From Ensifer sp. WSM1721 (lineage in GTDB: Bacteria; Pseudomonadota; Alphaproteobacteria; Rhizobiales; Rhizobiaceae): a stretch of DNA of 64,000 nucleotides. The DNA lies in contig NZ_CP165783.1 of assembly GCF_000513895.2 (NCBI RefSeq), forward strand, positions 248,001 to 312,000. The letters are read 5' to 3'. Below the pieces are notes generated by a model. That model saw only the letters and a program-made list of their open reading frames with translations. It had not been told where the DNA came from and searched no databases. Below, in pieces: positions 1 to 11,100 of this stretch; position 1 is the first letter of the stretch; each line of letters starts with the position of its first letter. The translations under genes and the position numbers were made by a program.

Positions 1-387
1 GCCGACGCCCAGGCCGATCGGCACGATCGCCGGCAGGTCGGTGAGCGAGGGATAAAGGGCCCGCGGCCAGGTGGACGCCTGCGCCACGCTCGCGGAGATC
101 ATCGCCGTCATGCCGACGACGGAGCCCGATGACAGGTCGATGCCGCCGGTGATGATGACCTGAGTGACGCCGACGGCGATGATGCCGATCACCGACACCT
201 GCAGGATCATGATTGTCAGGCGCTGCGGGTTCATCAGGAAGCTCTGGCCGACCAGGAGCCAGCCGAGGACCTCATAGACGAGCGCGATGCCGATCAGCAC
301 CAGAAAGATGTTGAACTCGGGCGGCAGACGCCGTCTCGACCTGGCGAGGGTCGAACCCGTGCCATGTGCAGCGATATTGGTATCCAT
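1..387 (-). CDS. Sugar ABC transporter permease, RbsC-like (partial)
   Basis: This is the N-terminal 129 residues of an inner-membrane permease; the gene runs off the window at base 1. The start ATG at 387 follows a clear GGGAGGA ribosome site. A short basic N-terminus leads into a hydrophobic helix (about residues 27-46), then a second helix and the segment ITGGIDLSSGSVVG, the hallmark of CUT2 (ribose/inositol-type) permeases. It lies 32 bases downstream of the ATPase gene and shares its strand with the binding-protein gene, so it completes the transporter. The family is certain; the substrate is not. Regulatory boxes upstream of the binding protein hint at a polyol such as inositol. Confidence 0.93.
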   Translation of the reverse strand, partial: MDTNIAAHGTGSTLARSRRRLPPEFNIFLVLIGIALVYEVLGWLLVGQSFLMNPQRLTIMILQVSVIGIIAVGVTQVIITGGIDLSSGSVVGMTAMISASVAQASTWPRALYPSLTDLPAIVPIGLGVG

Positions 388-419
388 TGTCGTTCCTCCC
401 TGCGGTCGGCAATTCGCGC

Positions 420-1961
<1,542 letters not shown>

Positions 1962-2101
1962 TCTCATTGCCTCCCCATTTTCCGGGCATTGGCCGGAGGT
2001 CCACACGGCGGGCGGAGCATGCCTTCTTGTCGGCCGGCGAGGGCCACGCGCGGACTGTTCAACAGGGAGCGCGGCTTGACCCGCGCTCCCAAGGCGAAGG
2101 G

Positions 2102-3031
2102 TCAGTTCTTTGCCTGGTACTTGTCGAGATTTTCCTTCGTTACGAGTTCGAAGGGGATGTAGACCTTCTTCTCGACCGGTTCGCCCTTGGCGAGCTTCAG
2201 AGCGGCATCGACGGAGCCCTTGCCCTGGCCGGCGGCGTTCTGGAAAACGGTCACGTCGAGGTCGCCGGCAGCCATCGCCGCAAGCGCGTCCTGGGTGGCA
2301 TCGACGCCGCCGATGACGACCGAGTCCATCGAGCGGCCGGCAGCCTTCAGCGCCTGGATGGCGCCGATCGCCATTTCGTCGTTGTTGGCGATAACGGCGT
2401 CGAACTCAACACCGGCCGAGAGCCAGTTGGTCATGAGGTCGGACCCTTGCGTGCGAGACCAGTTGGCGGTCTGCTCTTCGACGATCTCAATGCCCTTGCA
2501 TGCATCGGTGGCGAGAACATCGTGGATGTCCTTGGTGCGCATGCGCGCTGCCTGGTTGGAGAGCTCGCCCATCATCACGACGGCCTTGCCCTTGCCGCCG
2601 AGCAGTTTGCAGACTTCCTGCGTCTCCAGCGTGCCGGATTCAACTTCGTTCGACGCGACGAAGGCCTGCTTCTCCGGGAGCGAGTCGATGTTTACGGGCT
2701 CGCGGTTGACATAGACGAGCGGGATGCCGGCGTCCGCCGCGATCTTCGACATGGCGGCGGTCGCATCGGTGTCGACCGGGTTGACGATGATCGCGTCGAC
2801 GCCCGCGGCGATGAAGTTCTGGATCTGGCTCTGCTGCTTTGAAACGTCGTTCTGCGCGTCTTCGATCTGCAGTTCCACGCCGTCGAGCGTCTTGGCGTAA
2901 TCCTGCATGCCATTGCGCAGAACAGTCAGGAAGTTGTCATCGAAGAGCGCCATCGAAACGCCGATGGTTTCCGCATGCGCGGCCGTCGACATGAGGACGG
3001 CCATCGCAGTGCCCAAGACAAATTTCTTCAT
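2102..3031 (-). CDS. Periplasmic sugar-binding protein, CUT2 (IbpA/RbsB-like)
   Basis: A 309-residue periplasmic receptor of the ribose/inositol-binding type (Peripla_BP_4). The start at 3031 follows GGAGGAGAAGAA. A typical signal peptide (basic MKK, hydrophobic core, cleavage near AHA-ET) is followed by the family opening [16 protein letters not shown]. Central segments [15 protein letters not shown] and [17 protein letters not shown] are the hinge and ligand-pocket regions of this fold. It heads the transporter part of the operon, 135 bases before the ATPase start. A GGAA-N6-TTCC box lies about 142 bases upstream of the start, like the operators reported for the inositol regulator IolR of S. 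meliloti. The sequence reminds me of inositol-binding IbpA, but this is recall and not proof. Confidence 0.93.
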   Translation of the reverse strand: MKKFVLGTAMAVLMSTAAHAETIGVSMALFDDNFLTVLRNGMQDYAKTLDGVELQIEDAQNDVSKQQSQIQNFIAAGVDAIIVNPVDTDATAAMSKIAADAGIPLVYVNREPVNIDSLPEKQAFVASNEVESGTLETQEVCKLLGGKGKAVVMMGELSNQAARMRTKDIHDVLATDACKGIEIVEEQTANWSRTQGSDLMTNWLSAGVEFDAVIANNDEMAIGAIQALKAAGRSMDSVVIGGVDATQDALAAMAAGDLDVTVFQNAAGQGKGSVDAALKLAKGEPVEKKVYIPFELVTKENLDKYQAKN

Positions 3032-3150
3032 TTCTTCTCCTCCACATTGGTGCCGGCGACACCTTCTCCAGCCGGAAACGCGATCCTCTCGAGATCGAGT
3101 TCGTACCGGAAGCGGCACTCCCGCTGCGCCTCCGGTGAAAACGGAACAAA

Positions 3151-3165
3151 CAAACCAGTGGTTTG
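3151..3165. repeat. Short inverted repeat upstream of sugar-binding protein
   Basis: CAAACC and GGTTTG face each other across three bases, just next to the GGAA-N6-TTCC box. It could be a second operator half or part of a promoter region; nothing more can be said from sequence. Confidence 0.4.
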
Positions 3166-3172
3166 CTATTAC

Positions 3173-3186
3173 GGAATATGTATTCC
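3173..3186. promoter_or_regulatory. GGAA-N6-TTCC box (IolR/RpiR-type operator)
   Basis: The bases read GGAATATGTATTCC: perfect hexamer arms around a TG centre. GGAA-N6-TTCC is the motif reported for the RpiR-family inositol repressor IolR in S. meliloti. The box lies 142 bases upstream of the sugar-binding protein start. A second copy is at 4115-4128. No rpiR gene is in the window, so the cognate regulator is inferred. Confidence 0.55.
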
Positions 3187-3258
3187 ATTTTATGCGGGCA
3201 TCGTCAAGAGCGTCTTACGGCGCCCGCGCGGAGTTGCGCTCTTTCCTGCATCGATTGA

Positions 3259-4068
3259 TCAGGTCCGCGACCGCAGATAGTCCATGCTTTCGCGGAGCGC
3301 TGCCGCGGGATCGCGGAGTTCGTGTACGGAGGGAGCGAAGGGTTCGAAGGAAAAGGGTCCTTCGTAGCCTTCGGCCCGCAGGCGGCGGATTTGGCCGGCA
3401 TTGTCGAGCCGGTCCTCGGAATCGACCAGGACCCGGTGCGGATCGCGCATGTCGGCCACCGTCACCTCCGTGTCGCTGACGCCGGAAATATGCACGAGGC
3501 CGGTCAGGTCCGCGAAGATTTGCTCTTCGCCGGCAAGGTGATGATGGAAGGTGTCGTGCACCAGACGGAAGCTCGTCTTGCCGGTTTCGCGGATCGCCTC
3601 GGCCGCTTCGGCCTTGGAGCGAAGCGAGCAGATCTCGAAGCCGAGCGGCTCGACGAGGCCGATGATGCCGGCGGCGTCCAGCAACGGCTTCAGCGCCTTC
3701 AAGGCCTGACGCAGATTCGTTTGCCGGGTGCCGTCCCCCCTGCCGCTGCCGTCGTTGGCGGGCACCAGGACCAGCGCCTTCGCGCCGCAATCGCTGGCGT
3801 AGGAGATAAGCTCGCGCGCTTCTGCTGCCCGTGCCTCGTTCCACTCGTTGAAGCGTTGCAGGGCGTTGATCGAGATGATTGTCAGCCCGTGCTTCTCCGC
3901 AAGGGCCTTCACCTCATTGGGGCTTGTCCCATCGAGAATAGCATTGCCGGCAAGGTCGTTGCGGATTTCGACGGCGGAAATGCCGAGCGACTTGGCGAGC
4001 GCGAAGAAGGCATCGAGCGGCAGGCCCGGTGCGGCCATATGGTTGAGGGCGAAGGGAAGGGCGGTCAT
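3259..4068 (-). CDS. Sugar phosphate isomerase/epimerase-like TIM-barrel protein
   Basis: A 269-residue cytosolic protein of the AP-endonuclease-2-like TIM-barrel family, which includes IolE, IolI, Hyi and xylose-isomerase-like enzymes. Start at 4068 is chosen over the longer reading (to 4170) because GGAGGA precedes it and the upstream part would cover the operator box. Visible metal/active-site segments are VEIRNDLAGN, GLVEPLGFEI (acidic ligand), HDTFHHHLAG (paired histidines) and PFSFEPFAP (C-terminal glutamate). It lies between a dehydrogenase and the ABC transporter, all leftward, suggesting it acts on the imported compound or its oxidation product. An inosose dehydratase or isomerase role is possible but unproven. 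Confidence 0.85.
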   Translation of the reverse strand: MTALPFALNHMAAPGLPLDAFFALAKSLGISAVEIRNDLAGNAILDGTSPNEVKALAEKHGLTIISINALQRFNEWNEARAAEARELISYASDCGAKALVLVPANDGSGRGDGTRQTNLRQALKALKPLLDAAGIIGLVEPLGFEICSLRSKAEAAEAIRETGKTSFRLVHDTFHHHLAGEEQIFADLTGLVHISGVSDTEVTVADMRDPHRVLVDSEDRLDNAGQIRRLRAEGYEGPFSFEPFAPSVHELRDPAAALRESMDYLRSRT

Positions 4069-4114
4069 CGCGGGTGTCCTCCAGGAACATTTGGATTGGC
4101 TGTCGCGGCAAATC

Positions 4115-4128
4115 GGAACATTTGTTCC
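4115..4128. promoter_or_regulatory. GGAA-N6-TTCC box upstream of isomerase gene
   Basis: GGAACATTTGTTCC has perfect six-base arms around TT and lies 47 bases upstream of the isomerase start at 4068. It matches the IolR-type motif also seen at 3173-3186, making it likely that one regulator controls both the isomerase and the transporter. Confidence 0.55.
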
Positions 4129-4211
4129 ATTTCCGGTCGACACATTCGCGAGTCTGGAGGCATCAGTCAAAGATCGAGGCGGGAGCGACTATTTCATTCC
4201 TGCAAGATTGT

Positions 4212-4247
4212 ATTCCGGCGATGATGGAATCCTGTCATCGCCGGAAT
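4212..4247 (-). terminator. Hairpin after the dehydrogenase gene
   Basis: ATTCCGGCGATGA is matched by its exact complement 13 bases long across a 10-base loop. It lies 25 bases past the stop of the leftward dehydrogenase gene. No U-run follows, so it may be a transcript-stabilising hairpin and not an intrinsic terminator. Confidence 0.55.
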
Positions 4248-4272
4248 GAGCATCGAGTTCGTCGAACGACGG

Positions 4273-5160
4273 TCACTTGATTCCATTCGCCTCGGCCACG
4301 AAGTCCGACAGCATCGGCACGTAGTCCTCGCCCCGACCCGCACCGACCGCCTGAGCGAAGGAATTCCGGACGGCGGCACCCATCGGGTTCGCTGCGCCGC
4401 AGGCATTGGCGAAGGCAGCCAGATAGCTCATGTCTTTGAAGCCGTTGCGGATCGCGAATTTGTGCGCGTTCCGATCGCGCTCCAGCACCCAGCGGAAGAA
4501 GGTCTGGTAGAAGGGGCAGTCCATACGGCCGCCGCGGATGACGCTGTCGAAAACCTCTGGCGTGAGCCCGGCCTTTCGGCCGAGCATCAGCGCTTCGGAA
4601 TAAAGCGCCGCATAGCCCATCGACACGAAGTTATTGAGCAGCTTCATCGTGTGGCCCGTGCCGGTCGGGCCGGTGTGGACGATGCGGCCGGCAAAACATT
4701 CGAGCAACGGCCAGACCCGACGCACGTCCTCCTCCGCGCCGCCGACCATGACGTCGAGCGTGCCGGCGGCGGCGTCGGCGGGCGTGCGGCTGAGCGGCGC
4801 GTCGATGAGAGTGATCCCCTTCTCGGCAAGATCCTTGGCAAGTTTGGTCGTGACGGAGGGATCGGAGGTCGAGCAGTCGACGATGGTAACCGTCTTGCCG
4901 GCGCTCGCGATGCCGTCCGGGCCTTCCACGACCGACAGCACTTCCGGGGAGCCGGTGACGCAGAGGACGATAATGTCGCATTGCCCGGCCATCTCACGGG
5001 GGCTGCTTGCCTCCTTCGCACCACCAGAGACAAGCGCATCGACGGGTGCGCGATTGCGATGTGCCATCACGAAGAGCGGCCAGCCCTTCTTCAGGATGTT
5101 CGCCGCCATGCCCTGGCCCATCAGCCCAAGCCCGATGAAGCCCACATTCGATTTCGTCAT
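4273..5160 (-). CDS. NAD(P)-dependent beta-hydroxyacid dehydrogenase (3-HIBADH family)
   Basis: A 295-residue cytosolic oxidoreductase of the 3-hydroxyisobutyrate/tartronate-semialdehyde/6-phosphogluconate dehydrogenase superfamily. The Rossmann motif GFIGLGLMGQGMA is at residues 7-19, the substrate-binding segment LIDAPLSRTPADA is near residue 120, and the catalytic-lysine segment GTGHTMKLLNNF is near residue 167. The classic family sequence at the second site is DAPVSGG; here it is DAPLSRT, so the substrate is probably not 3-hydroxyisobutyrate. Start at 5160 follows AGAGGGAGAC. It shares strand and neighbourhood with the sugar transporter genes, so it likely oxidises a sugar-derived acid or alcohol. 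Substrate unknown. Confidence 0.88.
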   Translation of the reverse strand: MTKSNVGFIGLGLMGQGMAANILKKGWPLFVMAHRNRAPVDALVSGGAKEASSPREMAGQCDIIVLCVTGSPEVLSVVEGPDGIASAGKTVTIVDCSTSDPSVTTKLAKDLAEKGITLIDAPLSRTPADAAAGTLDVMVGGAEEDVRRVWPLLECFAGRIVHTGPTGTGHTMKLLNNFVSMGYAALYSEALMLGRKAGLTPEVFDSVIRGGRMDCPFYQTFFRWVLERDRNAHKFAIRNGFKDMSYLAAFANACGAANPMGAAVRNSFAQAVGAGRGEDYVPMLSDFVAEANGIK

Positions 5161-5231
5161 TGGTCGTCTCCCTCTGATTGGCCTGACAGTGTTCCTCAAC
5201 GTGATCGATTCTAAGTAGTTCGCACGGGATG

Positions 5232-5257
5232 CGGGGAAACCGCGCATATTTTCCCCG
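5232..5257 (-). terminator. Hairpin after the glycosylase gene
   Basis: CGGGGAAA pairs with TTTCCCCG across a 10-base loop, 3 bases past the stop of the leftward glycosylase gene. It probably ends or protects that transcript. The U-run is weak. Confidence 0.45.
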
Positions 5258-5259
5258 AG

Positions 5260-5817
5260 CTAGAATTTGCGGCTGACGAAGGGCGAGTTGGCAAGCCCGA
5301 AACGCCAGGGATGGTCGACGGCCTTGGTGATCCCGACGCGAAGCCCGGAGGAGATCGGCGGCCGCTTCACCGGCAGGCTGAGAAGAAACGGCTTTTCATA
5401 AAGCGGCAGACCGTCCTGCTCCCTGTTGATCGCGAGCGCCTGGCCGACGCGTCCCGGCCCGGAGCACAGCAGCCTCTCTTCCCGAACGCCCCTTCGCGCC
5501 TGCATCGTCTCTATACCCCATTTGGGCTCGATCGCGCGGATCAGCACGGCGCTGCCCGGCAGGCAGACGAAGTTCAGGCACCAATGAAGGCCATAGGACA
5601 GATAGACATAGGCGTGCGCCGGCGGGCCGAACATCGCGCGGTTCCGAGGCGTGGCGCCGGCGAAGCTGTGCGACGCGGCATCATCGGGCAGGTAGGCCTC
5701 GGTTTCGGCAATGATGCCGCCGACGCCCGAGACCGTGAATTCGGCGCCGATCAGGTCCGCCGCCACTTCGACAGCGCCGCGCGCGAAAAAGCTGACATCC
5801 GACGTCAATCGATACAC
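5260..5817 (-). CDS. mpg: DNA-3-methyladenine glycosylase (AAG/Mpg family)
   Basis: A 185-residue base-excision repair enzyme that would remove alkylated purines such as 3-methyladenine. The active-site segment IAETEAYLPDDAASHS contains the catalytic glutamate of the AAG family (ETEAY). The adjacent GATPRNRAMFGPPAHAYVYL and SYGLHWCLNFVC match the DNA-binding and base-pocket blocks of the family, and GPGRVGQALAI is the conserved late block. Length fits bacterial members (about 180-210). The gene stands alone, with a hairpin after its stop and no obvious operon partners. No signal peptide or membrane segment is present. The start ATG at 5817 has only a weak ribosome site; no better alternative was seen. 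Confidence 0.92.
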   Translation of the reverse strand: MYRLTSDVSFFARGAVEVAADLIGAEFTVSGVGGIIAETEAYLPDDAASHSFAGATPRNRAMFGPPAHAYVYLSYGLHWCLNFVCLPGSAVLIRAIEPKWGIETMQARRGVREERLLCSGPGRVGQALAINREQDGLPLYEKPFLLSLPVKRPPISSGLRVGITKAVDHPWRFGLANSPFVSRKF

Positions 5818-5966
5818 CAGTCGCTTCCAGTCGTCCTCATCCTATGCAAGACGTGCTGACAATGCCACCCCCATGACCAATGCTGCGGCTTTCGCACGCA
5901 TGAAGCGCTTCCGGCACCAATGCGAGCCGTGTTAGCTTACCCGTCGAGAAGTCAACGGAAGAAATC

Positions 5967-7250
5967 ATGGCGCAAAGGGCAGGCAAAGCGGATCTTCCGC
6001 TGCATGGCGGGCGAGTCCCGCGGTGGCTGGGTGACCGCATGACGCGGCTCGGCGCGCTGATCACCGAGTCGATCGTCCAGCACTACGGACGCGACGAGTT
6101 CCTAAGGCGTCTGGCGCATCCGTTCTGGTTCCAGTCCTTTGGCGCCGTCATGGGCATGGACTGGCATTCGTCCGGCATCACCACCAGCGTCATCGGGGCG
6201 CTGAAGCGTGGACTGACACCGCGTGCCGGCGAGCTCGGCATTCATGTCTGCGGCGGTCGCGGCCAGCATTCCCGCAAGACGCCTGGCGAACTCGTATCGG
6301 TCGGCGATCGCGTCGGCTTCGACGGCAGTGCGCTTGCCGAAGCGAGCCGGCTCGTCGCCAAGGTCGACAGCGCCGCCGTTCAGGACGGCTTCGACCTCTA
6401 TCTGCACGGCTTCATCGTCACCGACGACGCCAAATGGGTCGTCGTTCAGCAGGGCATGAACGGTGACCGGCGCCAGGCGCGGCGCTATCACTGGCTCTCG
6501 GAAGGGCTCGAAAGCTTCGTCGATTCGCCGCACGCCGCCATCGAAGGAAGAGGACAGGGCGAGATCGTCAATCTCGCCGACCGACGCGCCGCCCCATCGC
6601 GGGCGGCACAGCTCGATCTTCTCCAGTCACTCGGGCCCGACGGACTCCTGCGCGAAATCGCCTCGATCGAATCGCGTGCCGAGCGTCCGGCGGCTGCGGA
6701 GCAACCATTCCTGCCGCACCTCGTCATGCCTGCCCACCACGAGGTGCTTGAAAGCGACGTCAATCTCCGACGCCTGCACGGCAATTTCGCCGCCGCCGCC
6801 GATCGCGGACCGAAGGATTTCGAACACCTGCTTCTGGTGCCGGGCGTCGGCGCCCGGACGGTCAAGGCGCTCGCGATGGTTGCCGAGGTGGTTCACGGCG
6901 CGCCGTGCCGCTTCTCCGATCCCGCCCGCTTCTCGCTCGCCCATGGCGGCAAGGACCGGCATCCGTTTCCCGTGCCGTTGAAGGTCTATGACGAGACGAT
7001 CCGCGTCATGAAATCGGCGGTCATGAACGGCCGACTCGGACGGGAGGAGGAACTCGCAGCGCTGAAGCGGCTCGACGATCAATCGCGCCGGCTTGAGCGC
7101 TACGTCACCGGTCCGGACCTCAAGGAGATCGTCGCGGGTGAGTTCCGCGACTCGGCGCGTTTCGGCGGGCGCAGCGTGTTCGGTTGGGAGCGGGATAGTG
7201 GCGAGGCCGAGGCAAACCTGCCTCGATCGGGCGACCGCCTCCGGCGCTAA
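5967..7250 (+). CDS. DUF763 family protein
   Basis: A 427-residue protein that I recognise as the DUF763 family from its opening (GKADLPLHGGRVPRWL) and from the blocks PFWFQSFGAVMGMDWHSSGITTSV, VCGGRGQHSRKTP and PGVGARTVKALAMVAEVVHGAP. The last of these resembles a helix-hairpin-helix-like segment and may contact nucleic acid. Start at 5967 follows GGAAG. The function of the family is not established. The gene lies beside a DNA repair glycosylase but diverges from it, so a DNA-related role is only a weak contextual guess. No signal peptide or membrane helix is visible. Full length relative to family members as far as I can judge. Confidence 0.85.
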   Translation: MAQRAGKADLPLHGGRVPRWLGDRMTRLGALITESIVQHYGRDEFLRRLAHPFWFQSFGAVMGMDWHSSGITTSVIGALKRGLTPRAGELGIHVCGGRGQHSRKTPGELVSVGDRVGFDGSALAEASRLVAKVDSAAVQDGFDLYLHGFIVTDDAKWVVVQQGMNGDRRQARRYHWLSEGLESFVDSPHAAIEGRGQGEIVNLADRRAAPSRAAQLDLLQSLGPDGLLREIASIESRAERPAAAEQPFLPHLVMPAHHEVLESDVNLRRLHGNFAAAADRGPKDFEHLLLVPGVGARTVKALAMVAEVVHGAPCRFSDPARFSLAHGGKDRHPFPVPLKVYDETIRVMKSAVMNGRLGREEELAALKRLDDQSRRLERYVTGPDLKEIVAGEFRDSARFGGRSVFGWERDSGEAEANLPRSGDRLRR

Positions 7251-7348
7251 GGGGCCGCGGGAACAATCATTGCAGCGATCGATTTAGAGATCAGAGCCGG
7301 AATGGGGCACTTTCTGTGCGTCCCACTTTCTGCCTGTAAAGATCGCCC

Positions 7349-7369
7349 TCCGGATTGGAGCGATCCGGA
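7349..7369. repeat. Inverted repeat before small protein gene
   Basis: TCCGGAT and ATCCGGA face each other across seven bases, 34 bases before the start of the small gene at 7403. It could be an operator or a leader hairpin. Confidence 0.4.
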
Positions 7370-7402
7370 ACCGTTGCGATCGCCCAGTTCATGGAGCTTC
7401 CG

Positions 7403-7672
7403 ATGACCGCTGCGATGACTACTGTTGACCACGACACGATCCGCAATTGGGTAGAGGCCCGCAAAGGCCGGCCGGCGCGCGTGAAGGACGCAACCGAGGG
7501 CGGTGGTGGTCTCCTTCGCATTGATTTCGGCAAACCCGAAGACACGCTGGAGAAGATCTCCTGGGATGAGTTCTTCAAGATCTTCGACGAGGAGAACCTG
7601 GCCTTCCTTCATCAGGATATGACCGACGACGGGCAAACAAGCCGCTTCTGCAAGTTCATCCATCGCCACTGA
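7403..7672 (+). CDS. Small acidic hypothetical protein
   Basis: An 89-residue soluble protein that I do not assign to a named family. Start at 7403 is chosen because GGAG lies 6 bases upstream; a longer reading would start at 7355. The protein has a basic middle (EARKGRPARVKDA), a glycine run (EGGGGLLRIDF) and an acidic, aromatic C-terminal half (KISWDEFFKIFDEENLAFLHQD) that ends in histidines. The shape is typical of small rhizobial proteins of unknown function. It lies between the DUF763 gene and the convergent receiver gene, so it is probably monocistronic. Confidence 0.7.
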   Translation: MTAAMTTVDHDTIRNWVEARKGRPARVKDATEGGGGLLRIDFGKPEDTLEKISWDEFFKIFDEENLAFLHQDMTDDGQTSRFCKFIHRH

Positions 7673-7746
7673 ACGGAAGTGAGCTTTTTGCTGGAGGTAA
7701 CGCAATTCCGGACGGAAAACCGTTACCGCCTTTTCCTGGAATTGCT

Positions 7747-8133
7747 TCAGGCAGCCAGCGCCTTCGCGGCTGCGTCCAGGAGTTCCTGTTGGCTGGCCGG
7801 CTTGTACACCAAGATCGCACTGCCGCATTTCTTTCGCATTCCGGCGGGCAACTTCTGGCCACTGTAGAACAGGAAGGGGATGCCTCGTCTCACGAGCAGA
7901 TCGGTGACATCCTCGGTCGTCACGTGACCGAGGCGGATATCAAGGATGGCCAAGGAAAGGGACTCGCTCTTGGCTGCCTCCAGGGCGTCGGAGAGCGTCA
8001 TGCACGGGCCTACGATAACGGCGCCCGCATCCCGAAATGTTGCTTCGATGTCGAGCGCTATCAGAATCTCGTCTTCCGCCACCAGAATTCTGGCGCCGCG
8101 GAAGGACTGGTTCTCCTCAGAACTCCGATCCAT
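7747..8133 (-). CDS. Single-domain response regulator (receiver)
   Basis: A 128-residue stand-alone receiver domain without an output domain. After a short N-terminus it shows ILVAEDEILIALDIE (acidic pocket), LAILDIRLG (phospho-acceptor aspartate), PFLFYSGQ (threonine/serine switch position) and the conserved lysine of VYKPASQQELL. Start at 8133 overlaps the last 17 bases of the CheB-CheR-HWE kinase gene, so the two are almost surely co-transcribed and translationally coupled. Such receivers commonly accept phosphate from HWE/HisKA2 kinases and relay or sink it. It is the probable partner of the upstream kinase. Downstream output is unknown. Confidence 0.92.
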   Translation of the reverse strand: MDRSSEENQSFRGARILVAEDEILIALDIEATFRDAGAVIVGPCMTLSDALEAAKSESLSLAILDIRLGHVTTEDVTDLLVRRGIPFLFYSGQKLPAGMRKKCGSAILVYKPASQQELLDAAAKALAA

Positions 8134-11100
8134 TGTCCGGAATCTCCGGCAGCTCGATCTCCATCGTGCAAACGACGCCTTCGCGCTCGAAATCACGTTG
8201 GGCAGCTGCGCCCGGCAGACCCTTTTCGATCAGAACACCACCGAAGCCTTGTTTGGCCGGGGGCTCGACTGGTGGCCCGCCGCGTTCTTTCCAGACAACG
8301 GTCAGCCGACGGCCGTTGTTCCCTTGGTTGAGCTTCCAGCTTAGCGTTACACGTCCCTGCGGTGTCGAAAGAGCGCCGTATTTCGCGGCGTTCGCAGCGA
8401 GTTCGTGGAGGACAAGACCGAAGGGGGTGGCAATTTCCGGCGCCAGCGTCACCGAGTCCCCCTTGATTTTCAGCCGGCGCGGATCGCCACCTGCATAAGC
8501 CTCGAGCTGACTGAGGGCCAGAGCGGCCAATTCGGCACCGGCCCATTCGGAATCGACGAGAAGCTTATGAGAGCTTGCAAGTGCCGAGAGCCGCCCGTCG
8601 AAGCGTTCGACGAAGTCCTCGTGCGAATCGGCGGTGCGCAGCGTCTGGCGCGCCAGCGATTGCACAACCGCGAGCGTGTTCTTCACGCGGTGGCTCATTT
8701 CACCGAGCAGGAGCTGTCGCCGCCGCTCCCAACGCTTCTGATCGGTGATGTCGCGCGTGCTCTCAAGAACGAGGCGGCGATCGCCGAGAGGCATGAGCTC
8801 GAGATGGCTTTCAACGGTCAGAACACGACCATCTTTCGTGGTGTGACGCAACTCGCCGCTCCAGCGACCCTTTTCGAGAAGGGACTGCCTGAGCGCCTCG
8901 AATGACGCGCCGGGGACAATCGTCTTGAGCAACTTCTCCTTTCTTTTCCCGAGGGCCTCCTCTTTCGTGTAGCCGTAGAGCTCCTCGCTGCCGCGGTTCC
9001 ACTGCGTGACTCCCCCGTCGTATTCCCAGACGAATATGGGTGAGCGTGAGAGTTCGACGAGCCGCATCTCCTGATCGAGGCGTTGTGCGCTCTGCCTCAC
9101 CGCCTCCTCGGCGTGGCGACGCTCAGTGATGTCGACAAAGGTCACCACGACGCCATCGATCTTGTCTTCGATGGTCCGGTAGGGCCGCATCCGCACAAGA
9201 TACCAGCCGTTGTTGCGGCTCTTCACCTCATGTTCGATCGGGGCGAGTTTCTCCAGCACGGAACGTGCGTCATCGGCCAATTGGTCATATTGAAGATGAT
9301 GGGTAAAGTCGGTGATCGGCCGTCCTTCGTCACTCGCAGTTACACTGAATATCTCCATCAGACGCGGCGTGAAACGCTGGATACGGAGTGACGGGCTGAG
9401 GAAAAGCGTAGCAATGTCGGTGGCCGCCATCAGATTCTGCAGGTCGCTGTGAGCCCGCGATACACTTTCCAACTTGAGTTTGAGCTCGTTGTTGACCGTT
9501 TGCAGCTCTTCGTTGATGGATTGGAGTTCTTCCTTGCTCGTCTCGAGTTCCTCCGCCGTTGAACGATATTCCTCGTTCATCGATTGAAGCTCTTCGTTGG
9601 CCGCCCGCAAGTCCTCGGTGGCAGTGTCGGACTCCTGTCTCATCGCGCGAAGCCGGTTGTGGGCGAGTTGCAATTCCTCCCGCAATTGGCGGATCGTCTG
9701 ATTGATGGTCGCGCGCCCATCGAGCGTCTCCAGAACGACTTCCTCCGTTTTGTCGATCGTCTCGCCTTCGATGAACAGCACCAGGGCATACCGCGTGCGA
9801 TCGGCTCCTTGAACGACGGGCTTCACTTGCAGGTAGACGCGGTGCTGCTCCCGGTCGAGCTCGGCGAGGATCGGCATGCTCAAAGTGGCCTCGTTACGCT
9901 CGAAGGCACGATGCAGGGCCGCCCTCAGATCGAAACGAAACTCCTCGCGCACGAGATCCGTGGCATCGGTACTGACAGGCCCACCCGACGGTCGGAGAAA
10001 TCGGCCGGCATTTTCGGAAAGATGAACGGCGTGATGACTTTCATCCACCAGCATGCTCGGCGGCGCGATCTTTTCCAGCATCTGGCGATGCACGGCCGCG
10101 TCGCCTATGTGGCCTCCCTGCGCCTGTGGGCGCGCGATCGTCGGTGCCCTTTCCGGCTGATGGGTGGCAAGCAGTACCGGCAGAACCGGGCGGCGATCAC
10201 CGTTGCCTGCCACAGCCCGGTAGATGCGTGACTCGCGATCGACCGTGCGGTAGAGCCCTCCCGGGTGCTCAGCACTTTCCGACGATCCAAGGAAGAGGAA
10301 ACCGCCGGGGTTGAGGGCATAATGAAACGTGCTGCACACCTGTTGTTGAAGCTGCCGATCGAGATAGATCAGAAGGTTCCGACAGGAAATCATGTCGAGA
10401 TGGGAGAAGGGCGGGTCTCTAAGCAGGCTGTGGTTGGCGAAGAGGACGACCTCCCGCAGCTCACGGCGTATCCGGTACTGATTGCCTTCCCGCTGAAAGA
10501 ACCGGCGCAATCGTTCCTCAGTCAGATCGCCTTCGATTGTCGCGGGGTATCGCCCTTCGCGCGCAATTCCAAGAGCCCGGGTATCGAGGTCGGAGCCGAA
10601 GACCTGGATTTCCGGCGAGAAGCCTCGGCGTGCCGCCTCCTCGAGCAGAAGGATGCCGATCGTGTAGGCTTCCTCGCCGCTGGCGCAGCCCGCGACCCAG
10701 ACCCGGATACTGTCGCCGGCCTCCTTTCCGTCAAACAGTTGCGGAACGACGTTTTCCGCCAGCGACTTGAACGCCGCCGGATCGCGGAAAAACGTCGTGA
10801 CCGAAATCAGGAAGTCGTTGAATAGAGCCTGCGCCTCCTCGGGGTTCTCGCGCATATAGCTGAAGTAGTCGTCAAGAGATTCCTTTCTGGTGACCTGCGC
10901 CCGCCGGGAGATGCGACGCAGTATGGTCGCGCGTTTGTACTGGGAGAAATCGTGTCCGGTTCGGCCGCGCACATGCGCCAGAATCCGCGCGATCAGATCA
11001 TGCTCGTCGGAGCGCACACGGCCGGAGGGAAGATGTTCGCGACTGGCGAGCAGTTCGGCCAGCCGCTCGGGCAGCTCGCGAACGGGCAGCACGACATCCG

